Part shown: positions 1-8,132 of the stretch, in pieces
Layout of the letters: each line of letters begins with the position of its first letter
Numbering within the stretch: position 1 is the stretch's first letter
Assembly (NCBI GenBank): GCA_000416275.1
Contig: ASZJ01000160.1
Location: forward strand, 29,684-93,683
DNA length: 64,000 nucleotides
DNA from: Osedax symbiont Rs1
GTDB lineage: Bacteria > Pseudomonadota > Gammaproteobacteria > Pseudomonadales > Balneatricaceae
Direction: 5' to 3'
The notes under the pieces: model-generated
The model's database searches: none
The model's input: only the letters and a program-made list of their open reading frames with translations
Told to the model about the DNA's origin: nothing
Made by a program: the position numbers and the translations under genes

Positions 1-2
1 GT

Positions 3-683
3 GATTTGGCGGAGCAAGCGGGGCTGCCGGTCTCTACAGTGCACCGATTGTTGAATACTCTGCAGCAACAAGGTTTTATTCGTCAGGAAACCGCTCGGGA
101 ACTGTGGTTCATCGGTACTGCTGGATTCAAAGTCGGCAATGCGTTTCTGGCCAGTAGGGATTTCGTCCGTCAAGCTCAGCCATTTATGCAGCAGTTGGTC
201 GATGAGGTGGGTGAAACCTCAAATTTATCGATTTTGCAGGATGCAAAGGCAGTCATTATTGCGCAGCTACAGTGTCGAGAAATGATGCGGATGATGGTGC
301 CTTTAGGTAGTGCGTCTCCGCTGCATGCCTCCGGGGTCGGTAAAGCGATCTTGGCTGGACTACCTGAAAGCGAGCGGCGCCAGCAATTACAGGGTCTGCA
401 ATTAACAGAAATTACGCCGTGGACAATCACTGCAACCGCGCAATTACAAACAGCGTTGACGCAGACGGCCGCTCGAGGTTGGGCTTTTGACGATCAGGAG
501 CACGCGGTCGGTTTACGCTGTGTTGCCGCCTGTCTGTACGATGAAAATGGTTATCCATTAGCGGCTATTTCGGTATCTGGGCCGCTGGCGCGAATAGATG
601 ATGATCGAGCGCAGCTGTTGGGTGAAAAAGTCAAGGCAACCGCGCAAGCTATCACTGCCTTTATTGGTGGCCGCTGGCCTTGA
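3..683 (+). CDS. IclR-family transcriptional regulator, 5'-truncated by the window edge
   Basis: The reading frame is open from the first bases, and the visible product begins inside a winged helix-turn-helix (LPVSTVHRLLNTLQQQGF). The N-terminal part of the HTH therefore lies outside the window. The remaining ~200 residues match the IclR effector-binding domain in layout, including GSASPLHASGVGKAILA and a C-terminal segment with GLRCVAACLYDENGYPLAAISVSGP. An internal TTG at 6-8 could be mistaken for a start, but it would cut the HTH. The gene converges with the zwf-pgl-eda operon, so it may control sugar-acid metabolism; its ligand cannot be read from the sequence. Confidence 0.88.
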   Translation, partial: DLAEQAGLPVSTVHRLLNTLQQQGFIRQETARELWFIGTAGFKVGNAFLASRDFVRQAQPFMQQLVDEVGETSNLSILQDAKAVIIAQLQCREMMRMMVPLGSASPLHASGVGKAILAGLPESERRQQLQGLQLTEITPWTITATAQLQTALTQTAARGWAFDDQEHAVGLRCVAACLYDENGYPLAAISVSGPLARIDDDRAQLLGEKVKATAQAITAFIGGRWP

Positions 684-904
684 TTGGGCGGTGTTAGCGC
701 AGTAGTGTGGATATTACTGGATGAAAAAAATCCGCCAGTCAAATTGAGTGCCGGTTCGCTTAAAAGTGGCTCGCTAGCTAGGTATTGCTTAGTGCAGTTA
801 AACGACGCCGTGCAACCAAATCAGTGCTATAGCCAGATGATCTGGCGACTCTACAGTCTCAGTAAATTTCTCGCTGCTCGGCTCTTGCCAAATAGCTGGG
901 CAGG

Positions 905-1561
905 TTAGCTTGGAACTTGGCATTTTGCCAAGCTATGCTGGGCGATGCGAGTGATGGCTGGCCAGTCTTGCTGCTTGATGAGCTCTCTTGGTGATAGCCA
1001 TGATCCGCCAACGCACATCACGTTTTTTAAGCGTAAGAATGACCGGGCATTGTCTTCAGTAATACCACCTGTCGGGCAAAATCTTATTTGCCCAAACGGT
1101 CCCTGTAGGGCTTTGAGCATCGCGATGGAACCGGCTGCTTCGGCGGGAAAAAATTTACAGCGGCTGTAGCCTAATTGCATGATTTGCATTAATTCAGAAG
1201 CGCTACTTATGCCGGGTAAGAGCGGTACTTGGTTATCTTGTCCCGCTTCTAATAAGGGAGTGGTAATGCCTGGACTGATGACTAATTCAGCACCGGCATT
1301 GATTGCCTGCTGGTATTGATCGGGATTAAGTACTGTGCCGGCGGCGACTTTCATCTGCGGTACTTGACTGGCAATTAATTGTATCGACTCCAGCGCCGCG
1401 CTGGTGCGCAATGTGATTTCAATGACTTTGATGCCTCCCGCTAGTAGCGCATTGGCCAGCGGGATAGCATCGCTAGCACAGTGCATAGCGACTACCGGAA
1501 TTATCGGTGATTGCTTGCAAAAACTGTCTATGAATGGCGCATTTTGTCGATCAATCCACAT
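905..1561 (-). CDS. eda: KDPG/KHG aldolase (2-keto-3-deoxy-6-phosphogluconate aldolase)
   Basis: Last enzyme of the Entner-Doudoroff pathway; it splits KDPG into pyruvate and glyceraldehyde-3-phosphate in the cytoplasm. The 218-residue length is normal for the family. Visible class I aldolase features are the EITLRT segment with Glu48 and Arg52, and the Schiff-base lysine Lys136 in CKFFPAEAAG, followed by the phosphate-binding CPTGGIT loop. The start has an AGGAG ribosome site about ten bases upstream and follows pgl by 12 bases, so it is the third gene of a zwf-pgl-eda operon. The enzyme may also cleave 4-hydroxy-2-oxoglutarate, as E. coli Eda does. Confidence 0.96.
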   Translation of the reverse strand: MWIDRQNAPFIDSFCKQSPIIPVVAMHCASDAIPLANALLAGGIKVIEITLRTSAALESIQLIASQVPQMKVAAGTVLNPDQYQQAINAGAELVISPGITTPLLEAGQDNQVPLLPGISSASELMQIMQLGYSRCKFFPAEAAGSIAMLKALQGPFGQIRFCPTGGITEDNARSFLRLKNVMCVGGSWLSPRELIKQQDWPAITRIAQHSLAKCQVPS

Positions 1562-1573
1562 GCTAAAATTCTC

Positions 1574-2272
1574 CTAAGGGCACCAAAGTACCTGCAATTT
1601 ACGGGTTAAAAAGCGCCGGATTGGCATTTTCATCTGATTATTTCCAGACAGTGCTCTCTCTAAAGTTTGTTTTTTATCACTGCCTTTAAGCTGTAAAAAA
1701 AGCTGCTTAGCGCCACTGATAGCGTTGGCGCTGAGGCTGATTCGGCAGTGGGGAGCAGTGCTAGGTTGAGTCGCTAAATAGGTGGCGCTAGTGGATAGTC
1801 CCTCAAGTAGCTGTGAACTACAGGGAAAAAGGGACGCCGTGTGCCCATCATTGCCCATCCCCAACAGCACTATATCTAAAGGTAGCTGCAGTGCTGCAAC
1901 AGTTTGGTTTATGGATGCCTGTGCAGCAAATGCACTGCTGTTTTCTTGGTAGAGGGCGATAAAATTGGCGTCAGCCGCAAGGTGTTGTAATAAGTGCCGC
2001 TCGACCAGCTGTTGATTGCTGTCACTGTGGCTAGGATCCAGCCATCGATCATCAACCAGTAAAATAGTCACTTTTTGCCATTGAATAGCGGTATTGCTCA
2101 AAATTTCAAACAATCTTTTCGGCGTGCTGCCGCCTGACACTGCAAGCGATGCGTGGCCATTAGCTGTTATTTGCTCAGCTAAAATACTGGCAACTTGCCG
2201 AGCAAGGTATTGGCTTTGCTGCTCTAGCTGCGAAAAACTTAAAAAATTTACTCTGTCGGTATTCGTCGTCAC
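1574..2272 (-). CDS. pgl: 6-phosphogluconolactonase (DevB/NagB-like family)
   Basis: Hydrolyses 6-phosphogluconolactone to 6-phosphogluconate, the step between Zwf and Edd. The 232-residue protein has the family signature regions ASLAVSGGSTPKRLFE near residue 41, LLVDDRWLDPSHSDSN near residue 75, and LDIVLLGMGNDGHTASLFP, which carries the catalytic region. The start codon is GTG, and its first base is the last base of the zwf TAG stop, implying translational coupling. It is the middle gene of zwf-pgl-eda. Confidence 0.94.
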   Translation of the reverse strand: MTTNTDRVNFLSFSQLEQQSQYLARQVASILAEQITANGHASLAVSGGSTPKRLFEILSNTAIQWQKVTILLVDDRWLDPSHSDSNQQLVERHLLQHLAADANFIALYQENSSAFAAQASINQTVAALQLPLDIVLLGMGNDGHTASLFPCSSQLLEGLSTSATYLATQPSTAPHCRISLSANAISGAKQLFLQLKGSDKKQTLERALSGNNQMKMPIRRFLTRKLQVLWCP

Positions 2273-3744
2273 TAGCTATCTCCAGACCACTGGCGATTGT
2301 CATTGCGAATGATCATTTCAGATTCAGTGGGGCCCGAGCTTCCCGCCGGATATTTATGCAAAATATGTTCGCTGCTGCTCCAGTGTTGCATGATGTTATC
2401 GCACCAGGCCCACGCGTGTTCGATTTCATCGCGGCGTACAAATAAGTATTGATTGCCCTTGATTACTTCAAATAATAATCGCTCGTAGGCATGGGGGGTG
2501 CGAGTATCTTTAAATTCTTGACTGAAATTCAAATCTAATTCAGTGGCTTGAATTTGGATGTCATTGTTAATTCCGGGGGACTTAGTTTGTACTTGTAGGG
2601 CCACTCCTTCGTTCGGCTGCAAGCTAAGTATCAGTTTATTGCCGCCCAAGTTTTGCTGATCTTGATCAAAAATAAAATATGCTTGCTGCTTAAAGTGAAT
2701 CACTATCTGGGTTTGCTTGCGTTTCATTCGCTTGCCCGCTCTCAGGTAAAAGGGCACTCCCGCCCAGCGCCAGTTGTTTATTTCAGCCCTTATAGCGACA
2801 AAGGTCTCGGTTTTGCTGATGCCTTGAGCATCTGGCTCGCTGTTGTATCCCGGCAGTAATTCCACCTCGTTGTTGCCGCTATCGTACTGACCGCAGACCA
2901 CGGATTTTTTTTGCTCGGCGGCACTGATCGGCTTTAGCTGGCGTAAAATTTTAACTTTTTGGTCGCGAATAGTATCCGCTGACAAGTCATCAGGAGGGTC
3001 CATAGCCACTAGTGCCAGCAGTTGCAATAAGTGGTTTTGCACCATGTCGCGCATTTGCCCGGCTTTGTCAAAATAGCTCCAGCGCCCTTCAATACCTATA
3101 GATTCGGCAATAGTTATTTCAATGTGAGAAATATGATTTTGGTTCCACTGACTGCCAAAAATTGGGTTGGCAAAGCGCAGTGCTAATAAGTTTTGCACCG
3201 TCTCCTTACCCAAATAATGATCAATTCGATAGATTTGTCGCTCGTTAAAGTACTGTGCTACTTCCTCATTAATCACACTAGATGATTCGCGATCAAAGCC
3301 TAATGGCTTCTCTAGCACCACTCGACACTCTGCAGTTAAGCACTGCTTGCGGTGTAAGTTTTTGCTGATAGTGCCAAAAAATTCTGCCGCTGTTGCGTAG
3401 TAGAAAATCCGTTGTTGAGCCGGCTGTTCAGCGAGTTGTCGCTGCAGTTGCGGATAGCCCTCGCGCTTTAAAAAATCTAATTGGATGTAGGATATGCGCG
3501 CTAAAAATCGCGCTAAGGTCTGCTGTTCGAAGCGATCTTTTTCAATATGTGACTCTAAGTGTTTGCTGGTTAGCTTGCGGTATTCTCGGCTGTCAATTGA
3601 CCGTCTAGCTAGGCAGATAATGCGACTATTTTCTGGCAGGAGTTGATCTTTTTCTAGGTCGTAGAGAGAAGGTAATAATTTACGTTGCGATAAATCACCT
3701 AGGGCGCCAAAAATAATAATGTCAGTTGCGGAGGGTTTATTCAT
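2272..3744 (-). CDS. zwf: Glucose-6-phosphate 1-dehydrogenase
   Basis: Oxidises glucose-6-phosphate to 6-phosphogluconolactone with NAD(P)+, the entry step of the ED and pentose phosphate routes. The 490-residue length is typical. The dinucleotide-binding fingerprint is FGALGDLSQRKLLPSLY (residues 12-28), and the active-site signature RIDHYLGKE is at 173-181 with the catalytic His and Lys. First gene of zwf-pgl-eda. Two HexR-like boxes lie within 95 bases upstream of the start, as expected for a HexR-repressed promoter. The ribosome site is weak. Confidence 0.97.
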   Translation of the reverse strand: MNKPSATDIIIFGALGDLSQRKLLPSLYDLEKDQLLPENSRIICLARRSIDSREYRKLTSKHLESHIEKDRFEQQTLARFLARISYIQLDFLKREGYPQLQRQLAEQPAQQRIFYYATAAEFFGTISKNLHRKQCLTAECRVVLEKPLGFDRESSSVINEEVAQYFNERQIYRIDHYLGKETVQNLLALRFANPIFGSQWNQNHISHIEITIAESIGIEGRWSYFDKAGQMRDMVQNHLLQLLALVAMDPPDDLSADTIRDQKVKILRQLKPISAAEQKKSVVCGQYDSGNNEVELLPGYNSEPDAQGISKTETFVAIRAEINNWRWAGVPFYLRAGKRMKRKQTQIVIHFKQQAYFIFDQDQQNLGGNKLILSLQPNEGVALQVQTKSPGINNDIQIQATELDLNFSQEFKDTRTPHAYERLLFEVIKGNQYLFVRRDEIEHAWAWCDNIMQHWSSSEHILHKYPAGSSGPTESEMIIRNDNRQWSGDS

Positions 3745-3760
3745 CGGATACTCTTTTTCT

Positions 3761-3775
3761 TGTAATTAAACTAGA
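3761..3775. promoter_or_regulatory. Putative HexR operator, zwf-proximal
   Basis: TGTAATTAAACTAGA resembles the gammaproteobacterial HexR box as I remember it, TGTAATTNAATTACA-like; the left half is perfect and the right half diverged. It sits 17 bases before the zwf start codon, where binding would block transcription or its initiation. Assignment is by similarity only. Confidence 0.6.
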
Positions 3776-3822
3776 TTTACCATTAATTTTAAGTATTACC
3801 TGTAATAAGGTCAACTTTTTTG

Positions 3823-3837
3823 TGTAATATTACTAGA
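3823..3837. promoter_or_regulatory. Putative HexR operator, zwf-distal
   Basis: TGTAATATTACTAGA contains a complete TGTAATATTAC core and aligns base for base with the boxes between gapA and edd. It lies about 80 bases upstream of zwf, in or near the expected promoter. A further partial palindrome, TATTACCTGTAATA, lies between the two zwf boxes at 3794-3807. Confidence 0.65.
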
Positions 3838-3950
3838 TAATTGGTTTTTTGATTGATTTGTTTTATCTGAATTAACCGCGTATGTGCGTCGCTATTACCG
3901 CTCTATGGCGGGAGGGCTGGCTGCCGACACCAATAAAGAATATTAATGTG

Positions 3951-3965
3951 GTAATATAACTACCA
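3951..3965. promoter_or_regulatory. Possible HexR autoregulatory box upstream of hexR
   Basis: GGTAATATAACTACC is a near-palindrome inside TGGTA-ATATAAC-TACCA, aligned with the HexR-type boxes of this window at about ten of fifteen positions. It is roughly 290 bases before the hexR start and upstream of the tandem-repeat leader. Weaker than the other boxes. Confidence 0.4.
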
Positions 3966-4046
3966 AATATGCGCGAGTTATACTGTTAGCTGCCATTATT
4001 TCAATTTGCTAGCGAGTGCTGTTATCCGGCACTATCGCGCACTTAG

Positions 4047-4179
4047 CTTAGGTGATCACTTGGGTAATCACTTAGGTAAGAGTCTAGGTAAGAGTCTAGG
4101 TAAGAGTCTAGGTAAGAGCCTAGGTAATAGTTTAGCTACAGTCGGTTCTAATGGTTCTAATGGTTCTAATGGTTCTAAT
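4047..4179. repeat. Two adjoining tandem arrays: 12-bp x7 and 9-bp x4
   Basis: Positions 4047-4130 hold seven 12-bp units of the form YTTAGGTAAGAG or close variants (three central units are identical, TCTAGGTAAGAG). Positions 4144-4179 hold four exact copies of GGTTCTAAT. Both unit lengths are multiples of three. Read through on the plus strand they give repeating LGKS and GSN peptides in a 61-codon frame (4006-4191) that opens with TTG and lacks a clear ribosome site, so I do not call it a gene. The array ends 78 bases before hexR. Confidence 0.9.
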
Positions 4180-4257
4180 ACAGGGCCATAGCAGCAAAAT
4201 AGTGCTTTATTGAGAAGTTACCGAGCTTTTATCTTGCAGGGTTATAGGGAGAACTAA

Positions 4258-5103
4258 GTGTTAAAAAAAATTAGAGAAAAGCGTGATCAGCTCAATAAAT
4301 CAGAGCGTAAAGTAGCAGATACCATTTTGTTAAACCCGTCGGTTGTCACTCAGTTGAGTATAGCGGCGCTCGCCAAATCAGCAGGTGTTAGTGAGCCGAC
4401 TGTGAATCGGTTTTGTCGCAGTTTCTTGTCTAAAGGCTTTCCGGATTTTAAGATTCAATTGGCCAAAAGCTTAGTCAGTGGCTCGCTTTTTGTGACGCGC
4501 AGTGTTGAGAAAAATGATAGCGCAGAGCAATATACAGACAAGATATTTACCTCGACCATCGCAACGTTAGATGCGGCGCGAAAGCAAGTTGATGTGGAGG
4601 CGATAGCGACTGTGGTCGATCATTTAGTGCAGGCGAAACAAATAGCATTTTTTGGTTTAGGCGCCTCAGGTTCGGTGGCGCGGGATGCGCAGCATAAATT
4701 CTTCCGCTTTAATCTACCGGTGGTCGCCTATGATGATGTGTTGATGCAGCGTATGGTGGCAGCCGCCTCTCATACTGGGGATGTGATTGTGATTATCTCC
4801 TATACTGGGCGCACTAAAGATTTGGTGGAAATAGCCCAGCTAGCTAACAGTACCGGAGCGACTGTGGTCGGCATCACACTGGAAAACTCACCGTTGGCGA
4901 AGGTTTGTCCGGTAGTGCTCAGTGTGCCGCATGTCGAGAATACCGATATCTATATGCCAATGATCTCAAGATTAACACAATTGACACTCCTCGATGTGCT
5001 GGCAACCGGCGTAACTTTAAAGCGGGGAGAGGGCTTTCATCAGCACTTGGATAAAATAAAGCAGAGTTTGCAATCAACGCGCTACGCTATAGAAGAAAAG
5101 TGA
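4258..5103 (+). CDS. hexR: HexR, RpiR-family repressor of glucose catabolism
   Basis: Predicted DNA-binding repressor that senses KDPG in Pseudomonas and relatives. The 281-residue protein has an N-terminal RpiR helix-turn-helix (about residues 33-57, [20 protein letters not shown]) and a C-terminal sugar isomerase (SIS) domain (about 127-255) with FFGLGASG and SYTGRTKD phosphosugar-binding loops. The GTG start follows a good AGGGAGA ribosome site. Position between zwf-pgl-eda and gapA-pyk/edd, with HexR-like boxes before those operons, supports the name over other RpiR paralogues. A possible self-regulatory box lies upstream. Confidence 0.93.
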   Translation: MLKKIREKRDQLNKSERKVADTILLNPSVVTQLSIAALAKSAGVSEPTVNRFCRSFLSKGFPDFKIQLAKSLVSGSLFVTRSVEKNDSAEQYTDKIFTSTIATLDAARKQVDVEAIATVVDHLVQAKQIAFFGLGASGSVARDAQHKFFRFNLPVVAYDDVLMQRMVAAASHTGDVIVIISYTGRTKDLVEIAQLANSTGATVVGITLENSPLAKVCPVVLSVPHVENTDIYMPMISRLTQLTLLDVLATGVTLKRGEGFHQHLDKIKQSLQSTRYAIEEK

Positions 5104-5113
5104 GCTTTGATTG

Positions 5114-5154
5114 CCAAGCATTCTACACTGGGTATTTTCAGGGTAGAATGTTGG
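5114..5154. terminator. Hairpin between convergent hexR and pyk, likely bidirectional terminator
   Basis: A 13-base arm CCAAGCATTCTAC pairs with GTAGAATGTTGG (one mismatch) around a 15-base loop, lying between the stop codons of the converging genes. Only short T-rich sequence follows, so strength is uncertain. Confidence 0.55.
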
Positions 5155-5187
5155 TTATCTTGATTGAGTTAGGCTCTTAAATAGTGG

Positions 5188-6636
5188 CTAGCGAACCACA
5201 TCACCCACTCTAATTATTTTAAGAGTGTTAGTGCCGCCTTGAGCATTGACATAGTCTCCTTTAGTGATCACCACTAAATCACCTTTTTTGACACAGCCAG
5301 TTTTAACTATCTCATCTATGGCAAGCTGGTTAATCTCATTGGTTTGCATCTTCGACGAGCTAAAAGCAATCGTATGAACATTGCGATACATAGCTACTTT
5401 AGTTTGGGTATCTGGGTTGTCAGTCAGGGCGAATACTGGCAGAGAAGTTCGCAAACGCGTCGCCTGTTTGGGGGTTGCTCCAGATTCCGTCATGCAGACT
5501 ATCGCCTTGACCCCCTCTAAATGATTGGCAGTATAGATGGCCGCTAGCGCGACAGTTTCATCAATATTGTCAAACTGTTCATTTAATCGGTGGCCAGATT
5601 TGGCAATGTTGGGGCTTGATTCCGCGCCGCGACAGATCCTATCCATCGCTTCAACTGCTTGCACCGGGTATTGTCCCGCTGCTGTTTCTGCCGATAGCAT
5701 CACAGCATCGGTATGATCGAAGACCGCATTGGCCACATCCGATACTTCTGCGCGAGTCGGCATCGGGCTGCTGATCATCGATTCCATCATTTGCGTGGCG
5801 GTGATCACGGCTTTATTTAAACTGCGAGCTCGCTTGATAATGTGTTTTTGCACGCCGACTAAAGCGGCATCGCCAATTTCTACTGCCAGATCTCCACGGG
5901 CCACCATCACCACTTCAGAGGCTCTAATAATATTGTCTAGGACTTCATTATCGGCAATGGTTTCAGCGCGCTCAATTTTAGCGACTAAGCCTGCAGTCGA
6001 TCCCGCCGCTTGTAACAGTGCCCGGGCCTCGTGCATGTCGTGCTCATCGCGCGGAAAGGAGACGGCAATATAATCAGCGGCTATCTCTGCGGCAATGATG
6101 ATGTCGGCTTTATCCTTGTCCGTTAATGCTTTCGCTGAAAGACCGCCGCCTAAGCGATTAATACCTTTGTTGTTAGATAGAGGGCCGCCGGTGGTTACTG
6201 TAGTGGTTATTTTGCTATTGCTAACATCGGTAACCTCCAGTACAACTCTGCCGTCATCAAGTAGTAGTACATCGCCAATATTTGAGTCTGTGATCAGCGC
6301 CAAGTAATCGATGCCGACTTGATGTTGGTCGCCATCTTCATAACCTAAGGTTGAGTTGAGCACAAAAGTAGCGCCATTAACTAGCTCAATTTTCTGGTTT
6401 TTGAAGCGGGCTATACGAATCTTTGGCCCTTGTAAGTCAGCCATAATAGCCACAAATAAATGATGCTTGGCGGCAACCTCTCTAATAATCTTGGCACGTT
6501 TACGGTGATCGTCTGCTTCGCCATGTGAAAAATTTAGTCGTAAAACGTTAGCTCCCGCTAAAATAATCGCTTCAATTTCAGCAAAAGTGCTAGTGGAAGG
6601 ACCTAAGGTGGCAACTATTTTAGTGTGTCTTGGCAT
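5188..6636 (-). CDS. pyk: Pyruvate kinase
   Basis: Converts phosphoenolpyruvate and ADP to pyruvate and ATP. The 482-residue length matches the bacterial PykA-type enzyme. Visible are the N-terminal TKIVATLGPS, LRLNFSHG, MADLQGPKIRI, the active-site segment MVARGDLAVEIG and the TATQMMESM...PTRAEVSDVANAV signature. The C-terminal domain (from about 350) carries the allosteric region. The gene follows gapA by 26 bases and is probably co-transcribed with it from a HexR-controlled promoter, linking lower glycolysis to ED flux. Which paralogue (pykA or pykF) cannot be settled here. Confidence 0.96.
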   Translation of the reverse strand: MPRHTKIVATLGPSTSTFAEIEAIILAGANVLRLNFSHGEADDHRKRAKIIREVAAKHHLFVAIMADLQGPKIRIARFKNQKIELVNGATFVLNSTLGYEDGDQHQVGIDYLALITDSNIGDVLLLDDGRVVLEVTDVSNSKITTTVTTGGPLSNNKGINRLGGGLSAKALTDKDKADIIIAAEIAADYIAVSFPRDEHDMHEARALLQAAGSTAGLVAKIERAETIADNEVLDNIIRASEVVMVARGDLAVEIGDAALVGVQKHIIKRARSLNKAVITATQMMESMISSPMPTRAEVSDVANAVFDHTDAVMLSAETAAGQYPVQAVEAMDRICRGAESSPNIAKSGHRLNEQFDNIDETVALAAIYTANHLEGVKAIVCMTESGATPKQATRLRTSLPVFALTDNPDTQTKVAMYRNVHTIAFSSSKMQTNEINQLAIDEIVKTGCVKKGDLVVITKGDYVNAQGGTNTLKIIRVGDVVR

Positions 6637-6660
6637 ATCTAATTCTCTTGTTAAGCTAGA

Positions 6661-7665
6661 TTAAGCAGGTGCGTTGATTAAGGCGATAGTGTTGTCTAAC
6701 ATGCGGTTAGAAAAAGCCCATTCATTATCATACCATGACATTACCTTTACATGACGACCGGTGACTATTGTTTGCGTCGCATCAAATATAGAGGATAGGG
6801 GGTTGTGATTAAAATCGATAGAGACTAATGGACGAGTATTGTAGCCAAGCACGGGTGAATCCCGACTGGCATCTTTGATAATTTGATTGATTTCTACAAC
6901 GCTGGTTGGTCGTTGACTGATAAAGCTAAAATCAACCACAGACACGTTGATGGTGGGTACGCGCATTGCCATGCCATCTATTTTTCCCGCTAATTCAGGC
7001 AGTACTATGCCGACTGCAACGGCGGCACCGGTGCTGGTGGGGATCATCGATTGAGTGGCTGAGCGAGCGCGGTACGGATCACTGTGATAGCTGTCTGAAA
7101 GGTTTTGATCATTGGTGTAAGCGTGAATAGTGGTCATTAATCCCGACTCAATGCCGACGCCGTTATTTAGTGCTTGGGCGATGGGAGCTAAACAGTTAGT
7201 CGTGCAAGATGCATTGGATATGATTTGATGACTGGCGCGTAGCTCTTGATGATTGACACCAAAAACAACAGTGGCATCTACCCCTTTACCCGGGGCTGAT
7301 ATGATCACTTTTTTGGCCCCCGCAGTGAGGTGAGCTTGCGCTTTATCCCTATCAGTGAAAAAACCGCTACATTCGTACACTACATCTACTTGAAGTTTTT
7401 TCCAGGGCAGGTCAGCGGGATCGCGCTCGGTATACATGGCAATTTTATCGCCATTTATGCTCAGGCTTTCCGCGTCGTGGCTGACCTCGCCATTAAAGCG
7501 ACCGTGTACTGAGTCGTACTGAAATAAATGCGCATTGATAGTGGTTGCGCCCAAGTCATTAATAGCAACGACTTGAATACTATTGCGATGCTGACCCTCG
7601 TACAAAGCTCTTAAAATGTTGCGGCCGATTCTTCCAAAGCCATTGATAGCGACTCTAATGGTCAT
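6661..7665 (-). CDS. gap: Glyceraldehyde-3-phosphate dehydrogenase
   Basis: NAD-dependent oxidation of glyceraldehyde-3-phosphate to 1,3-bisphosphoglycerate. The 334-residue protein has the Rossmann fingerprint NGFGRIGR (8-15) and the active-site [12 protein letters not shown] with Cys154 and its partner His in the TTIHAYT strand. The ATG at 7665 is chosen because AGGAG lies seven bases upstream; an upstream in-frame start at 7689 lacks such a site and would add eight unmatched residues. First gene of a gap-pyk operon, with two HexR-like boxes 75-140 bases upstream. Confidence 0.97.
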   Translation of the reverse strand: MTIRVAINGFGRIGRNILRALYEGQHRNSIQVVAINDLGATTINAHLFQYDSVHGRFNGEVSHDAESLSINGDKIAMYTERDPADLPWKKLQVDVVYECSGFFTDRDKAQAHLTAGAKKVIISAPGKGVDATVVFGVNHQELRASHQIISNASCTTNCLAPIAQALNNGVGIESGLMTTIHAYTNDQNLSDSYHSDPYRARSATQSMIPTSTGAAVAVGIVLPELAGKIDGMAMRVPTINVSVVDFSFISQRPTSVVEINQIIKDASRDSPVLGYNTRPLVSIDFNHNPLSSIFDATQTIVTGRHVKVMSWYDNEWAFSNRMLDNTIALINAPA

Positions 7666-7740
7666 AAATAAACTCCTGAAATGTATCATTTAGTAAGCAT
7701 CCATAAACTCCAGTTTTGATGTTTGCGGATGAGCTATATA

Positions 7741-7755
7741 TGTAATATTACTCCT
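7741..7755. promoter_or_regulatory. Putative HexR operator, gap side
   Basis: TGTAATATTACTCCT carries a full TGTAATATTAC core identical to the zwf-distal and edd-side boxes. It lies 76 bases upstream of the gap start codon in the divergent gap/edd intergenic region. Confidence 0.65.
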
Positions 7756-7792
7756 TTTTATCGATTAAGATAGCCAGTCACTGGCTAAATCT

Positions 7793-7807
7793 TGTAATAT
7801 TACAACG
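7793..7807. promoter_or_regulatory. Putative HexR operator, perfect palindrome
   Basis: TGTAATATTACA (7793-7804) is a perfect 12-base palindrome and the best HexR-like box in the window. Placed between divergent gap and edd, it could serve both. Confidence 0.72.
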
Positions 7808-7898
7808 TAGTGAGTTGGCTGTTTTTTTTATTTTAGCTTAATTTTGCCGATCGATAAGCTAGATTGCAGTGCTTTGCTGATGTTGATTAAAACTTAGC

Positions 7899-7904
7899 TA
7901 TAAT
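7899..7904 (+). promoter_or_regulatory. Possible -10 element of the edd promoter
   Basis: A consensus TATAAT lies 228 bases before the edd start codon and about 92 bases downstream of the palindromic HexR-like box. No good -35 element stands at 16-18 bases spacing, so this is tentative. The long leader that would result (7905-8132) shows no structure I recognise. Confidence 0.35.
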
Positions 7905-8132
7905 GGTGGGAGGCTAAAAAATAGTCTCGTCTTGGTTTGAGTCGAACACAGCGACCTTTGACTGCGAAAAATCCCTGCGAATAGGCTGAGTTACAATAAA
8001 TGAGCCGGTTCTCGCTCTGGTTTTTAATCGCTGGATCAGTGGTTATAGTGAGAGCTTAATAGCACTGCGAGAATTGTGCCGCATCAGTGGCGTTAAAATA
8101 GATTTTAATAAAGTATAGAGTAAGGTGAGCAT

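Noticed and set aside
684..904. 74-codon plus-strand frame after the IclR gene
   Set aside because: No start site, no domain and atypical composition; intergenic between converging genes.
914..930. CTTGGCA/TGCCAAG hairpin at the end of eda
   Set aside because: It lies inside the coding region and has no T-run; not a terminator.
4006..4191. 61-codon frame with LGKS and GSN repeats
   Set aside because: It starts with TTG, lacks a ribosome site, and consists mostly of the tandem arrays. Reported as repeats rather than as a gene.
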